A stretch of DNA of 64,000 nt from JAKFEW01 sp036675505 (GTDB lineage: Bacteria > Cyanobacteriota > Sericytochromatia > S15B-MN24 > JAQBPE01), in assembly GCA_036675505.1 (NCBI GenBank), contig JAKFEW010000052.1, positions 10,161-74,160 on the forward strand. Direction: 5' to 3'. The position numbers were made by a program, and so were the translations under genes. This document shows, one piece after another, positions 24,096-34,800 of this stretch; positions within the stretch are counted from its first letter, which is position 1, and each line of letters begins with the position of its first letter. The notes under the pieces were generated by a model that made no database searches, had not been told where the DNA came from, and saw nothing but the letters and a program-made list of their open reading frames with translations.

Positions 24096-25181
24096 TCACG
24101 GCAGGCCCAGCAGCCGCGCCGCGTTGTCGTGTAGCACGGCCTTGCGCAGCGCCGGGTCGCCCTCGGTGGCGATCAGCACCTTGGCGAGCGGCACCGCCTG
24201 GTGGTAGAAAGGCCAGTCCGAGCCGAACAGCACGCGGTCGCGCGGGGCCTCGCGCAGGATGCGCCGCAGCGCGGGCAGGCCCTGGCTCGAGATCTCGAGG
24301 TAGACGTTGGGGTAGCGCCTGGCGAGCCGGATCGCCTGGTCGGGCTGCAGGGCGCCGGCGTGGCCGAGCACGAAGGTGGTCCGCGGGTGCTCGCGGATCG
24401 GCGCCTCGTAACGCTTCACCTGGCTGAGCTTGCGGCCGAGCGGCGTCTCGATGCCCACCGGGCCGCAGTGCCAGAAGACGATCATGCCGTGGGCGCCGGC
24501 CTGGCCATAGAGCTTCATGGCCGCTGGGTGCTCGGGGGCCACGAACTGCACGGCCGGGTGGACCTTGATGCCCTTCATGCCGGCCGCCGCCTGGGCCTGG
24601 AGCCGCCTCTCACCGCCCGGATCGCGCGGGTGCACCGAGCCGAAGGGCACGAGCCCCGCGATGCCCTTCGCGGCCGCCGCCCAGCGTCCGGCGTTGTCCG
24701 AGATCCCCGGCAGGTCGATCGGCAGCAGCACGCTGTGGCTGACGCCCATCGCGTCCATCTCGGCCTTGAGGTTGGGGGCCGTGTGGGTGGCACGCATGCC
24801 GCCCGGCCGCAGCGCGCCGAAGGTCAGGTCGCGCTCGATCGCGTGCAGGGCGTCGGGCGTGAAGTTCTTGTTCGCGTAAGGCGCGAGATCGAAGGCGTGG
24901 CCGGTGGCGAGGTAGTGCTCGGTGCGGGCCGTGCGACGGGCGAGATCCGGCTGGTGCTGCGGCCCGAGCGTCTGGGCGAGGTGCGTGTGGAAGTCGATCA
25001 CCGGGCCGATCGACGCGTCGCGCAGGCGCAGCTCGCCGGTGGGGGTGGCCGCGAACCAGGGCAGCCGCGCGAGATCGGCGAGGCGCTCGAAGCGCGTCGG
25101 CGGCGCGGCGACCTGGCCTGCGAATGCAGGCAGCGCGCCCAGGCAGACGCTCGCGGCGAGCACGACGATCCGGATCCGCAT
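24096..25181 (-). CDS. Secreted amidohydrolase (Amidohydro_2 family)
   Basis: This 361-residue protein has a signal peptide (MRIRIVVLAASVCLGALPAFAG) and the TIM-barrel amidohydrolase motifs IDFHTHLAQ (metal-binding HxH), GMKGIKVHPAVQF, IVFWHCGPVG, FVLGHAGAL and LFGSDWPFY (metal-binding Asp). Members of this group hydrolyse or decarboxylate small carboxylated rings and lactones. The presence of a signal peptide is unusual but not unique. AGGAGG lies before the ATG. It is downstream of the terminator that closes the LRR lipoprotein operon. Confidence 0.82.
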   Translation of the reverse strand: MRIRIVVLAASVCLGALPAFAGQVAAPPTRFERLADLARLPWFAATPTGELRLRDASIGPVIDFHTHLAQTLGPQHQPDLARRTARTEHYLATGHAFDLAPYANKNFTPDALHAIERDLTFGALRPGGMRATHTAPNLKAEMDAMGVSHSVLLPIDLPGISDNAGRWAAAAKGIAGLVPFGSVHPRDPGGERRLQAQAAAGMKGIKVHPAVQFVAPEHPAAMKLYGQAGAHGMIVFWHCGPVGIETPLGRKLSQVKRYEAPIREHPRTTFVLGHAGALQPDQAIRLARRYPNVYLEISSQGLPALRRILREAPRDRVLFGSDWPFYHQAVPLAKVLIATEGDPALRKAVLHDNAARLLGLP

Positions 25182-25228
25182 GGGGCCAGGCCCTCCTGGG
25201 CTCCGTCTTACCCGCGCGCAGGCCCCTG

Positions 25229-25264
25229 AAAAAGATCGCCGCCCCCGCGGGCTGCGGGGGCGGC
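25229..25264 (-). terminator. Intrinsic terminator after the LRR lipoprotein operon
   Basis: An 11-bp GC-only stem (GCCGCCCCCGC with its complement, loop of five) is followed on the minus strand by GATC and five T residues (25233-25229). It stops transcripts from the 28834-25287 operon before the amidohydrolase gene. Confidence 0.8.
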
Positions 25265-25286
25265 GGAATCAGCGCGAGCCGATGAC

Positions 25287-27947
25287 TCAGGTGGGACAGG
25301 TGGCGGCGACGGCGCCGCCGTTGTCGTCGTTGGTCGTGCCGTTGTCGGAGCCCCGCTTGTCGAGGAGGTTGTCGATGAAATTGGTCACCTCGAACGCGCA
25401 GGCGCGCCCGAGGCCCGTGAGCGAAACGGTGTAGCCGCCTTCGCCGGTGCCGAGCCGGAGCTTGCCGTTCTTCGCGAGCGCCCCCTTGATGTTGGTGGTG
25501 AACTGGGCGAGCGCGTCGCCGGTCAGGGCGTCGTTGTCTTCGAGCGTCAGCGCCTCCTTGATGTGCACGAGGCCCGTGCCTCCGAGTTCCTCGATGCCGC
25601 AGCGGCGGATGGTGAGCGCGTCGAGGATCCGGAGGGTCGGGCCCATGGCATCGACCGTGAACGTCCGCAAGTTCGCGAGGCCATCGAGCGTCAGCGACTT
25701 CGCCACGCTGATCCCCGCCAGGGCCGCGAGCGAGCTCGGGGAATCCACCGGGGGGTAATCCGCCGACACGGCCACGGTGAGGTGGTTGACCGTCAGGCCC
25801 TCGGGGAGGCCGTCCAGCCCGTCGGGCGGGAGCGAGGTGAGCTCGAGGTGGTTCACCTGTTGCGCGCCGAGGCCCGCGAGGCTCTGCAGATCGACGAGGC
25901 CCCGCAAGGCGATCGACTTGACCGGCGTGCCGCCGCTGCCGAGGTTCCCGAGCCCTTCGAGCGACTCGATGCCCACGTCGTCGATCACGAGCTCGCCGCC
26001 GTTGCCTTCGTCGAGGCCGAGCTTCGCGAGGCCATCGAGGCCCGTGAGCGACGTGAGCGCGGGCAGGTTCGTGAGGGTGATGTGCCGGGCTATCCCCACG
26101 GTGCCGAGGGAGGCGATGGAGGGGAGTTGGGTGAGGTCCGCGAGCTCCAGGTCGCGGATGCTTATCGGGTTGAGGCCTGTGAGGTCCGTGAGGCTGGTCA
26201 ATCTGCCGAGCGAGACGTCGCGGAACGAGGCCAGCTGGCTCAGCGCGCTCAGGTCAGTGAGGGCGTAGCAATCGGTGATTTGCAGGTCTCGCACGCTGGT
26301 CAGGCCGCCCAGGCCGTTGAGCGACTCGAGGTCGGCATATTCAGCGTTCCCGACGTGGCTCACGGTCAGGTTGTCCGCCGAGGTCACCTGGCTGAAGGCG
26401 GAGAGGTCGGTGACGTCCGGCGAGTGGGTGATGACCAGGTGCCCGAGCGCGCCGGCGGTGTTCGCCAGGCCCGAGAGGTCGCTCAGCGCGCCGTTGCCTT
26501 CGAGCACGATGCTCGGCGTCTTCGACCTCGTACTCGTATCGAGCGCATTCAGGTCGAACCACGCCTCTTTTCCCGTGCTGCCGGGCTCGAGGTCCGGTTT
26601 CGGCACCCCGAAATCGGTATCCGGACCGATCTGCGCGCCCGCGAGGCCATCGAGGTTCGTCACCCTCGTGTCCTGAAGCCGCAAGCCGCCGAGGTGCTTC
26701 AGGCTCTCGAGGCCCACGCCCTCGTCGCCGAGGGACTCGAGCCTCGGCGCGGACGCGATCTCGAGCTCGCCGCCGATATAGCGCAGGTTGCGGAGCGCCG
26801 AAATGTCCGTGAGCCCGCCAGGGGCCCTCTGCAGCGTGTAGTCCGCCGAAGGGGCCGACCGCTTCAAGCCGAACGGCGTGAGGACGAGGTCGCCCCGGAC
26901 CGTGTCGAGCGCCTCGAGCCCCGAAAGGTCCTCGAGGCTCTCGCCGACGACGACGACGAGGTCGCCGCCGACGTGCTTGAGCGAGCCGAGCCACTTGAGG
27001 GCGCCGGGGCCGCCGTCGTGGAAGTGCACGTTGCCCTTGACGCTCTTGAGGTGCGGGAGAGCGGTCTCCCCGAGCTCATCTTCGACCACTTCGGGCGGGA
27101 CGACGATGGTCAGGTCGCCCTTGATCACCTCGACGTACCGCAAGCGGTTGAGCTTGGTCTTGAAGGCTTCGACGTCACCCTCGAAGACGAGCATGACGTC
27201 GTCGCCGCGGTTCGTGGTGGGGTGCGACATGCCGGGATCGATGTTGGCGCGCAGGCGGGTGGTGATGGTGGAGGCGATGGCGCGGATCATGCGGGCGGAG
27301 ATCAGGACACGCCGCTTCACCAGGGGCTCCTCCTCCTGCAAGAGCAGCTTCGCGTCCCCGTCCTCCTTCGAAAGCGCCGGGTGATAGATGTCGGCGGCGA
27401 TGCCGAACGGCGCAGCGTCGATCAGCAACTCGGGCAAATCGATAATGGGCATGTACTCGGGCAGGCCGGCGATCGCCGTGGTGACCGGCGAGACGATGAT
27501 CGACTTGCCGGTGATCGACGTGAAGCCGGTGCCCGTGTACTGCACGAGCGTGCGCAGCGACAGCAGCGCCCGTTCGTTGGAAGCCTCGTGGCGGCGGGAC
27601 ACCTCGAGGGTGAAAAGCTCGTCCACGGCCGGAACGAAGGGCGTGCTGCTCTTGTAGAGCGTGAAGACGCCGTCCGCGTCGGTGATGCCCGACGAGACCG
27701 GGACGCCGCCGCGGAGCAGCGTGACGGTCGAGACCCGCGCCACATCCTCGCTCGTCGCGAGCAGGCGGCGCACGCCGGGGATCTCCACGCGGCCGGTGAG
27801 CAGCACGTTGTCGGTCGCCGGGGCGACGCCGAGAAGGTCGGCGGCCGGGCCGGTGGAGGTGACGGGCAGGGCCTGGCAGCTCGCGACGAAGGCGGCGCAG
27901 ACCAGGGTGGTCAGAAGGCGGTTGGTGCGGGTGTTCAAGGGACGCAT
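25287..27947 (-). CDS. Leucine-rich-repeat (receptor-L-like) lipoprotein
   Basis: The 886-residue protein has a lipobox VASC (Cys24), a carboxypeptidase-regulatory-like strand region near residues 50-110 (VTLLRGGVPVSSGITDADGVFTLY), and from about residue 270 a long run of irregular leucine-rich repeats with the pattern LxxLxGLxxLxxVxGxLxLxxxxxLxDLSxL. This is reminiscent of receptor-L domains and bacterial LRR surface proteins. It is probably displayed on the envelope to bind a protein or polysaccharide. TAGGAGAT precedes the ATG, which lies five bases after the stop of the partner gene at 27953, so both form one operon. A strong terminator follows. Confidence 0.78.
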   Translation of the reverse strand: MRPLNTRTNRLLTTLVCAAFVASCQALPVTSTGPAADLLGVAPATDNVLLTGRVEIPGVRRLLATSEDVARVSTVTLLRGGVPVSSGITDADGVFTLYKSSTPFVPAVDELFTLEVSRRHEASNERALLSLRTLVQYTGTGFTSITGKSIIVSPVTTAIAGLPEYMPIIDLPELLIDAAPFGIAADIYHPALSKEDGDAKLLLQEEEPLVKRRVLISARMIRAIASTITTRLRANIDPGMSHPTTNRGDDVMLVFEGDVEAFKTKLNRLRYVEVIKGDLTIVVPPEVVEDELGETALPHLKSVKGNVHFHDGGPGALKWLGSLKHVGGDLVVVVGESLEDLSGLEALDTVRGDLVLTPFGLKRSAPSADYTLQRAPGGLTDISALRNLRYIGGELEIASAPRLESLGDEGVGLESLKHLGGLRLQDTRVTNLDGLAGAQIGPDTDFGVPKPDLEPGSTGKEAWFDLNALDTSTRSKTPSIVLEGNGALSDLSGLANTAGALGHLVITHSPDVTDLSAFSQVTSADNLTVSHVGNAEYADLESLNGLGGLTSVRDLQITDCYALTDLSALSQLASFRDVSLGRLTSLTDLTGLNPISIRDLELADLTQLPSIASLGTVGIARHITLTNLPALTSLTGLDGLAKLGLDEGNGGELVIDDVGIESLEGLGNLGSGGTPVKSIALRGLVDLQSLAGLGAQQVNHLELTSLPPDGLDGLPEGLTVNHLTVAVSADYPPVDSPSSLAALAGISVAKSLTLDGLANLRTFTVDAMGPTLRILDALTIRRCGIEELGGTGLVHIKEALTLEDNDALTGDALAQFTTNIKGALAKNGKLRLGTGEGGYTVSLTGLGRACAFEVTNFIDNLLDKRGSDNGTTNDDNGGAVAATCPT

Positions 27948-27952
27948 ATCTC

Positions 27953-28834
27953 CTACATCACCTGGCCGGTGAGGATGATTTCGGGCTCGTTGGAAGTGGC
28001 ATCGGTGCGGTGGCCGTCACCGTCCGGCGGTGAGTAGTCGAGCGGGTTGCCCTCGTTGAAGCCCTGGAAGTCGGTTTGCAGCGAGGGGTCGCGCTTGACG
28101 AGGCGCGAGAGCTCGCGCAGCACGTCCCGCGCATCCGCGAGGTTGAAGGACCACACCCGCTCGCCGTCGAGCGCGTCTTCGACGCGCGCCACCAGCTTGG
28201 CGTAGGTCTCGGGCGAGAAGTCCGTGAGGCCGCCGTCCATGAGGGCATGCTGCGCCACGACGGTCGAGGCGAAGTCGATGTCCGCGGCGATGTGCAGGCG
28301 GCTCAATTCGCCCTTCTTCTGGGCCCTCGCGATGGTGCGCAGCGTCACGGGCTTGCCGGCCCCGTCGAGGACCCGGGCGTTGACGACGATCGGCCGGCCT
28401 TCGAGCTCGATCGTGATCCTGAGCGAGTAGCGGCCCTGGGCGTCCGTGACGCCCTTGATGCCGAGGCTGTTGCCCTGGGCGTCGGTCAGCGTGATCTCGG
28501 TGTTGGCCATCGGCCGCTGCTTGCCTTTGAGGCCGAGCAGGTAGCGGGCCTGGGGCTCGCCGATGGCGCGGAAGGTCTCGGGCGCGGTGACGACCCCGGA
28601 GACGGTGGGGGCCTCGGCTTCGGCGGGGGCGGTCGCGGTGGGGGCAACCGTGCCCGGGGCGCTCACGCCGCCCGCGGGGGCGGCGGGCGGCTGGCCCGTG
28701 CTGCCGGCCGGCGCGCCGGTGGCTGCCGGGGCGGCGGCGGCGGGAACCTGGGCCTGGAAGGCCGGCGCCATGCCGGCGGGGGCGCTACAGGCTCCCACGG
28801 CCGTGGCCGTGAAAAGCAACAGCAGGGTGCGCAT
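27953..28834 (-). CDS. Lipoprotein with carboxypeptidase-regulatory-like domain
   Basis: The 293-residue protein has a lipobox VGAC (Cys16), an Ala/Pro/Gly-rich linker to residue 75, and a beta-sandwich segment typical of carboxypeptidase regulatory domains (NTEITLTDAQGNSLGIKGVTDAQGRYSLRI). A helical C-terminal region with FSPETYAKLVARVEDAL follows. The central layout parallels the N-terminal part of the next protein (same strand, five-base gap), suggesting that the two work as a surface pair. GAGGAG precedes the ATG. Confidence 0.68.
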   Translation of the reverse strand: MRTLLLLFTATAVGACSAPAGMAPAFQAQVPAAAAPAATGAPAGSTGQPPAAPAGGVSAPGTVAPTATAPAEAEAPTVSGVVTAPETFRAIGEPQARYLLGLKGKQRPMANTEITLTDAQGNSLGIKGVTDAQGRYSLRITIELEGRPIVVNARVLDGAGKPVTLRTIARAQKKGELSRLHIAADIDFASTVVAQHALMDGGLTDFSPETYAKLVARVEDALDGERVWSFNLADARDVLRELSRLVKRDPSLQTDFQGFNEGNPLDYSPPDGDGHRTDATSNEPEIILTGQVM

Positions 28835-29018
28835 CGGGATCTCCTCGTCGCGGGCGAATGTTGGTGTCGGTGGTCGAACCAGCTCGCGGACGCCGAAAAG
28901 ACTTCGTTACCTGGCGAGCAAAGCATCCTATCACGCTCGCCAGCTGGGCCGGTCGCTGAAAAGCGGCCTCAATAGGTTAATTTTTACGTAGTTCGACCCC
29001 GGCGACTCGGCCCAGATA

Positions 29019-29726
29019 CTAGGCGCGCGCCTTGGCCTTCTTCGCGGCCAGCCTGGCTGCCTGGTGGGCGCGTGCCTTCAAGATGTACGGCTCGGCCGCC
29101 GGCGTCTTGCAGGCCGTGTCGCCATGGTCCACTTCGACCTTGCCGATGCGACGCGCGGCGGCGATCGCCACCCCCTCCAGCGCGTCGCTGCGCATCCCGA
29201 TCGCGATGAGGGCCATGTTCATCGCCTCCTTCACGCGGTTCGCGGCGCCGTGGATCGCGTGCTCGATGCGCGGCACGAAGGCCTCGAAGTACGCGTCCGG
29301 CAGCGCGCCGTCACGCTGGGCGAGCAGGCCAAGCAGCGCCCAGCCGGTGCAGCCGACCAGCTCCTCGCCATCGCGCGCGATCCAGCGCTCGGCCAGGTCC
29401 CGCGCATGCGGCGTCCGCGCGGCGAGCTCGGCGACGTAGCTCGCGAGCCCATGCCACCTCACGCTCTCCACCCAGGCGTCGAGCGCTGCGGGCGACATCC
29501 GCGCGGGATCCGCCACCATCGCGGCCAGGAAGCGCGCGTCCGAGTTGCCGCTCGCCCACAGGCGCTCGGCGAGCGCGTGGTCGAGCTTGATGCGCTTGCG
29601 CAGCTCGCCCAGCTTGGCGAAGCTGACGCCGAACTGCGGTTCGGGCGCGCCGTGGCGGCGGTAGGTCTTGCGGTTCTGCTCGGTGCCGGCGGCCTCGAGC
29701 TCGGTCATCACGTCGTCGAAAAGCAT
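29019..29726 (-). CDS. AlkD-like DNA alkylation repair / HEAT-like protein
   Basis: This 235-residue all-helical protein opens with a segment typical of the AlkC/AlkD superfamily (QFGVSFAKLGELRKRIKLDHALAERLW) and continues with HEAT-like helix pairs (WHGLASYVAELAARTP, GCTGWALLGLLAQRD). AlkD excises positively charged alkylated bases from DNA; some relatives lack activity. The C-terminus is Lys/Ala-rich. The ATG sits six bases from a TAAACT box with no Shine-Dalgarno sequence, so the mRNA is probably leaderless. Confidence 0.72.
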   Translation of the reverse strand: MLFDDVMTELEAAGTEQNRKTYRRHGAPEPQFGVSFAKLGELRKRIKLDHALAERLWASGNSDARFLAAMVADPARMSPAALDAWVESVRWHGLASYVAELAARTPHARDLAERWIARDGEELVGCTGWALLGLLAQRDGALPDAYFEAFVPRIEHAIHGAANRVKEAMNMALIAIGMRSDALEGVAIAAARRIGKVEVDHGDTACKTPAAEPYILKARAHQAARLAAKKAKARA

Positions 29727-29732
29727 GCAGCT

Positions 29733-29738
29733 AGTTTA
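29733..29738 (-). promoter_or_regulatory. -10 hexamer of a probable leaderless promoter
   Basis: TAAACT on the minus strand ends six bases before the ATG at 29726; no ribosome-binding site is present. Confidence 0.5.
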
Positions 29739-29909
29739 CATCGGCCAGCGTGAGCATCCCGAATCCCGGCACCGCCCCTGGCGCGCGAGATCAAGGCCGG
29801 GCTGGCCTGGGCGGCGAATGGGGGCTGATCGATCCACCCCGCCGCGCACACGGAAACCACCGCGCCAGCTTGGTAAGATGACGCGGTACGCCCAGCCCAG
29901 GAGAACCCC

Positions 29910-31859
29910 ATGAACCCTGCCGAGGACGCCGGAACCGTCGTCGAAGCGCCGCCCCATCGCCCGGCCTTCAACTTCAACGAGAAGCTGCCCGTCGACAGCA
30001 GCGACCCCGCGGTGATCGAGCGCTACTGGCTCGACCACGTCTACGCCGGCGATGACGCCACGCAGCTCACGTGGCGCTCCGCGATCATCGGCATGGTGAT
30101 CGGCGGGGTCATGTCCCTCTCCAACCTCTACGTCGGCCTGAAGACCGGCTGGGGGATGGGCGTCACGATCACCGCGACGATCCTCGCCTTCTCGCTCTTC
30201 AAGGGCCTGCAGTTGGTGGCCAGCGCCAAGGTCTTCGACTTCCTGCCGGCCCGCCTGCTCGCGGGCCTGCGCGAGGAGTTCTCCATCCTCGAGAACAACG
30301 CCATGTCCTCCACGGCGTCGGCCGCCGGCTATATGGCCACGGCGGGCCTGATCTCCTCCATCCCCGCGTTGATGTTGACCACCGGCCAGACCCTGACGTC
30401 GTGGCAGCTGGGCGCCTGGATCGGCGGGCTGAGCATGCTGGGCGTGATCATGGCCATCCCGATGAAGCGCAACATGATCAACATCGAGCAGCTGCGCTTC
30501 CCCTCGGGGATCGCCACCGCGACCACCCTCATGAGCATGCACGCGAAGGGCGCGGAGTCGCTCGCCCAGGCCAAGGCCCTGGGCCTCGCCGGGCTCCTGG
30601 GCGCGCTCGTCGCCTGGCTGCGCGACGGCACCGTCGGCTGGATGAAGGGCTGGAACGTCCCGCCCACCATCGATTTCCCGGGGCAGATCGGGGGCACCCC
30701 CCTCGCCGCCCTGACCATCCAGGGGGAGTCCAGCCTCCTGCTGCTGGGCGGCGGCGCGATCATGGGCATGCGCGTCGCGCTGTCGATGCTCGTCGGCGGC
30801 ATCGGCTACTTCTTCGTCGTCGCGCCCATGCTGATCGCCGACGGCGTCGTGCCGGCGACCGGCGGCTACCGCGACCTCGTCAAGTGGTCCATGTGGCCCG
30901 GCGCCGCGCTGATGCTGACCAGCGGCATCCTGGTCTTCCTCCTCCAGTGGCGGACCATGGCGCGGGCCTTCGCGGGCCTGGCGAGCGTCTTCAAGGCGGC
31001 GTCCCACACGCCGGTCGACGATCCGCTGGCGCGCATCGAGGTGCCCGGCAGCTGGTTCCTCGGCGGCTTCCTCGCGCTGGGCGTCCTGTGCGTCGGCCTC
31101 GAGGCCGCCTTCTTCGGGATCCCGCTCTGGATGGGCGTGCTGTCCGTGCTGCTGGCCTTCGTCTTCGCGATCGTCGCGTCCCGCGCGACGGGCGAGACGG
31201 ACATCACGCCGATCTCCGCGATGGGCCAGATGACGCAGCTCACCTTCGGGGCGATCGCCCCCGGCAACCTCTCCGTGAACCTCATGACCGCCGGCGCGAC
31301 GGCCGGCAGCTCGGCCCACACGGCCGACCTGCTGACCGACCTCAAGAGCGGCTACCTGCTGGGCGCCAAGCCGCGCCAGCAGTTCTTCGCGCAGTTCCTG
31401 GGCATCCTCGCGGGCTCGGTCTTCTGCGTGCCGGCCTTCAACCTCCTGGTGCCGAACGTCGCGGCGATCGGCACGCAGCAGTTCCCGGCGCCCTCCGCGC
31501 AGGTCTACGCCGGGGTGGCGAAGCTGCTCTCGCAGGGCTTCGCCGCCCTGCCGGCCAGCGCCATCACCGCCATGATCGTCATGGGCGTCGCCGGGCTCCT
31601 GCTCGCCCTCGCCGAGCACTTCGCCCCGCGGGCCGCGCGCTGGATGCCGTCGCCCGTGGGGCTCGGCATCGCGCTCGTCGTGCCCTTCTCGAACGCGCTG
31701 ATGATGTTCCTGGGCGCGCTGGTCGCCTGGCTCTTCTTCCGCGCGAACGCCCCGGCCGCCCACCGCTACGTCGTGCCCGTCTCCTCAGGCGTGATCGCGG
31801 GCGAGAGCCTGATGGGCATCCTCACGGCGCTCCTGGCCGTGACGGGCTACCTGGGCTGA
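29910..31859 (+). CDS. OPT family oligopeptide/metal-chelate transporter
   Basis: The 649-residue protein has about fifteen hydrophobic segments and features of the oligopeptide transporter (OPT/YSL) family: an N-terminal YVGLKTGWGMGVTITATILAF helix, LENNAMSSTASAAGYMATAGL, and the central DITPISAMGQMTQLTFG block. It probably imports peptides or metal chelates by proton symport. CAGGAG precedes the ATG, with a TAAGAT box at 29874-29879 as the likely -10. Its stop is five bases before the large propeller gene. Confidence 0.88.
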   Translation: MNPAEDAGTVVEAPPHRPAFNFNEKLPVDSSDPAVIERYWLDHVYAGDDATQLTWRSAIIGMVIGGVMSLSNLYVGLKTGWGMGVTITATILAFSLFKGLQLVASAKVFDFLPARLLAGLREEFSILENNAMSSTASAAGYMATAGLISSIPALMLTTGQTLTSWQLGAWIGGLSMLGVIMAIPMKRNMINIEQLRFPSGIATATTLMSMHAKGAESLAQAKALGLAGLLGALVAWLRDGTVGWMKGWNVPPTIDFPGQIGGTPLAALTIQGESSLLLLGGGAIMGMRVALSMLVGGIGYFFVVAPMLIADGVVPATGGYRDLVKWSMWPGAALMLTSGILVFLLQWRTMARAFAGLASVFKAASHTPVDDPLARIEVPGSWFLGGFLALGVLCVGLEAAFFGIPLWMGVLSVLLAFVFAIVASRATGETDITPISAMGQMTQLTFGAIAPGNLSVNLMTAGATAGSSAHTADLLTDLKSGYLLGAKPRQQFFAQFLGILAGSVFCVPAFNLLVPNVAAIGTQQFPAPSAQVYAGVAKLLSQGFAALPASAITAMIVMGVAGLLLALAEHFAPRAARWMPSPVGLGIALVVPFSNALMMFLGALVAWLFFRANAPAAHRYVVPVSSGVIAGESLMGILTALLAVTGYLG

Positions 31860-31864
31860 CGCGG

Positions 31865-34800
31865 GTGAGGCTGGAGACGACGGCCGACGGCGGGGCGTGG
31901 GCCAGCGATGGCGCGGACCTGGCGCGCTTCGCGCCGGACGGCTCGCGCGTCGGCCACCGCCGGGACGGCCATGCCGCCTTCGCCGCGGACGGCGCCGGCG
32001 GGCTGTGGCTGGTCGAGGAGGAGTCGCAGGCGCGGGCGCGGCGCGTGGATGTCGCCGGCAAGCAGCTCGGGGTGTACAAGGCCGCCAACGGCCGGCACGT
32101 CCGCCAGATCGTCCGCGGCCACGCGGGCGGCGCGTGGCTGGTGGACGACGGCGCGCCCGGGGCCGAGCTCGTGGCGCTGGACGGGGGCGGCCGGCCGATC
32201 GCGCGGCTCGTGCCCGAGATCGGGTGCGTGGCGATCGCCGCGGCGCCCGCGGGCGGGGTCGTCGTGCTCGGCGCGTCGGGCCAGCTCGCGCGGTTCGCGG
32301 CCGACGCCACGCCCCAGGGCGTGGGGCGGGTCGGCGCGACGGCGGCGCTGCTCGCCGCCGACGCGCGCGGCGGCGGCTGGGTCGCCGACGGGCATGGCCG
32401 GTTGTGGCGCTTCTCGCCGGACCTCGCGGACCTCGGCCATGTCGCGCTGCCCGGCGAGGTGGCCGCGCCGCTCGCGATCGCGATGGGGTCCGGGGGCCAC
32501 GTCTGGGCGCTCCACGGCGGCGGCCGGCGGCTCACGCGCGTGGGGGACGACCTCCGGGTGGTCTGGTCGGGCGAGCTGCGGCTGCCCTGGCGCGAGCTCG
32601 CGATCGATCCCGATGGCCGGGCCTGGTTGCTCGCCGGGACCAGCCTTGCGCGCGTGTCCCCGGCGGGCCAGCTGGACGCCGCCCTCCCGCTCGTGGTCGG
32701 CGCGCTCGCGGCGACGGCGGACGGCGGCGCGTGGCTCGCCGATCCGGGCGAGCGCATGGTCTTCAAGCTCGGCGCCGGCGGCCTCGACGAGGCCGGCGCC
32801 ACGTTGAAGCATGCCGCGCTGGCGCTCGCCGCCGGCCCGGCCGGGGTCTGGGCGACGCACGTCGGCGGCGCGAGCCGCATCGGCCCGGACGGCGCGGTGG
32901 CCACGACCGCGCCCGTCGGCGCGAAGGACGCCACGCCGCTCGCGGTCGCCGCCGACGACCAGGGCGGGGCCTGGGTGGCCGATACGCGCGGGGGACGGCT
33001 CGTCGCGCTGTCGTCGGCGGGAGCTCGCCGCCTCGAGGTGGACCTCGAGGGCCGGCCCGTTGCGCTGGCCCTGGCCGCGGACGGGACGCTCTGGGCCTGC
33101 GACGCGGCGGACGGCAGCGTCGCGCGCGTCGCCCCGGACGGCGCGATCCGGGGGCGCACGCCGGTCGGCGTCGGCCCCTGTGATCTCGCGCTCGACGGCG
33201 CGGGCCACGCGTGGGTCGCTTGCTTCGGTGACGGCCGGGTCGTGCGCGTCGCGCCCGACGGGGCGATCGCGGAGGCGATCGCCGTCGGCGGCGAGCCCGT
33301 CGCCGTCGCCGTCGACGCCACCGGCCAGGTGTGGATCGCGGACTGGCGCGAGGGCCGGTTGATCGGCCTCGGCCCGGACGGGGCGCCGCGCGGCGAGCTG
33401 GCCGCCCGGGCCTCGCGGCTCGGGGCCGCCGGCGACGCCCTCTGGCTGGCGCACGGGCCGGGCTCGTACGCGCCCGTCGCGAGCCGCCTCGCGCCCGTCG
33501 GCCTGGCGCCGGGGGCGTACGCGCCGGTCGTGCGCTGCCGCGACCTCGCGGTCGAGGGCGGCGCGCTCTACCGCCTCGGGCCCGCCGGCGGGCCCACGGC
33601 CGCGGTCGTGGTCGGCCACCACGCGGGCCGCGTCGCGGCGGGACCGGGCGGCGAGGTCTGGGTCGTCCACGGGCCGCACGTCTCGCGCGTGGATCCGGAC
33701 GGCACGCGCCATGGCCCGTTCGACGTGGGCACCACGCCGGACGACCTGGCGGTCGGCCCCGACGGGCACGTCTGGCTGGCCTTCACCAACGCCGGCGCGG
33801 TCGGCGAGCTCACGCCGCGCGGCGAGCAGCTGCGGTCGGCGCCGGTGCCCTACCCGGCCTGCCTGACCTTCGACGCCCAGGGGCGGCTCTGGGTCGCGAG
33901 CCACGCGCGCGAGCTCCACCGGCTCGCGCCCGACGGCGCCGTGGCCCTCACCGTCCCGCTGCCCGGCCCGGCCGGCGGCGGGCGCCAGTTCTGGGGCCTG
34001 GCCGGCGCGCCGGACGGCACGCTCTGGCTCGCCGACGGGGTGAACCACGAGGTCGTGCGCCTGGACGCCATGGGCGCGGAGCTCGGCCGCACGCCACTGC
34101 CCGACGCCCGCGCGATCGCCTTCGGGCCGACGGGCGAGGCTTACGTCGGGCCGCTCTTCGGCACCGCCGTCACGCGCCTCGCGCCGGACGGCGCGGTGCT
34201 CGGCACCTTCCCGGTCGGTCGCGACACGACCGGCCTGGCGGTCGACGCGGGCGGCACGGTCTGGGTCAGCGGCGGCGACGCGGGGAAGGTCGCGCGGTTC
34301 GCGCCGGACGGCAAGAAGCGGGGCGCGACCCCGCTCGGCCGCTGCCTCATGGGCGTCGTCGCCACGCGCGACGCCGTCTGGGTCTCGGACGCCGAGGCGG
34401 CCGGGGCGCGGGTGCGCCACTTGCGCCCGCAGCTGCCCTTGGTCGCCTGGCCCGTAGACGGCGAGCCCGAGGCGCTCGCCATCGACCGGGCGGGCCACCT
34501 CTGGGTGGCGGGCCGGCGGCACCACGTCGTGCGCTGCCTCGCGGCCGACGGGCGGCCGCTCGCCGAGCGCGACCTGGGGCACCGGCCGCTGGCGATCGCC
34601 GCCCACCCGCTGGGCGGCGTGTGGATCCTGCGCGCGGCCCCCGCGGGGGCGGCGCTCGTGCGCCTCGCCGCCGACGCGACGATGGCGGCCGAGCTGGCGC
34701 TGCCCGCGACCTGTCGCCGCCTGCTCGTCGACGCCACGGGCGCGGCCTGGGCGCTGGGCCACGGCGCCCAGGTGTGGCGCGCCTCGCCCGACGGCGCGAC

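Noticed and set aside
30071..31864. Propeller protein extended upstream through the OPT gene
   Set aside because: The in-frame extension is an out-of-frame shadow of the OPT transporter, Arg/Gly/Asp-rich and without propeller repeats. The real repeats begin after GTG 31865.
31847..34762. 971-codon antisense frame opposite the giant propeller gene
   Set aside because: The plus-strand frame shows regular NHL-like repeats, whereas the minus frame merely mirrors their GC-rich codons.
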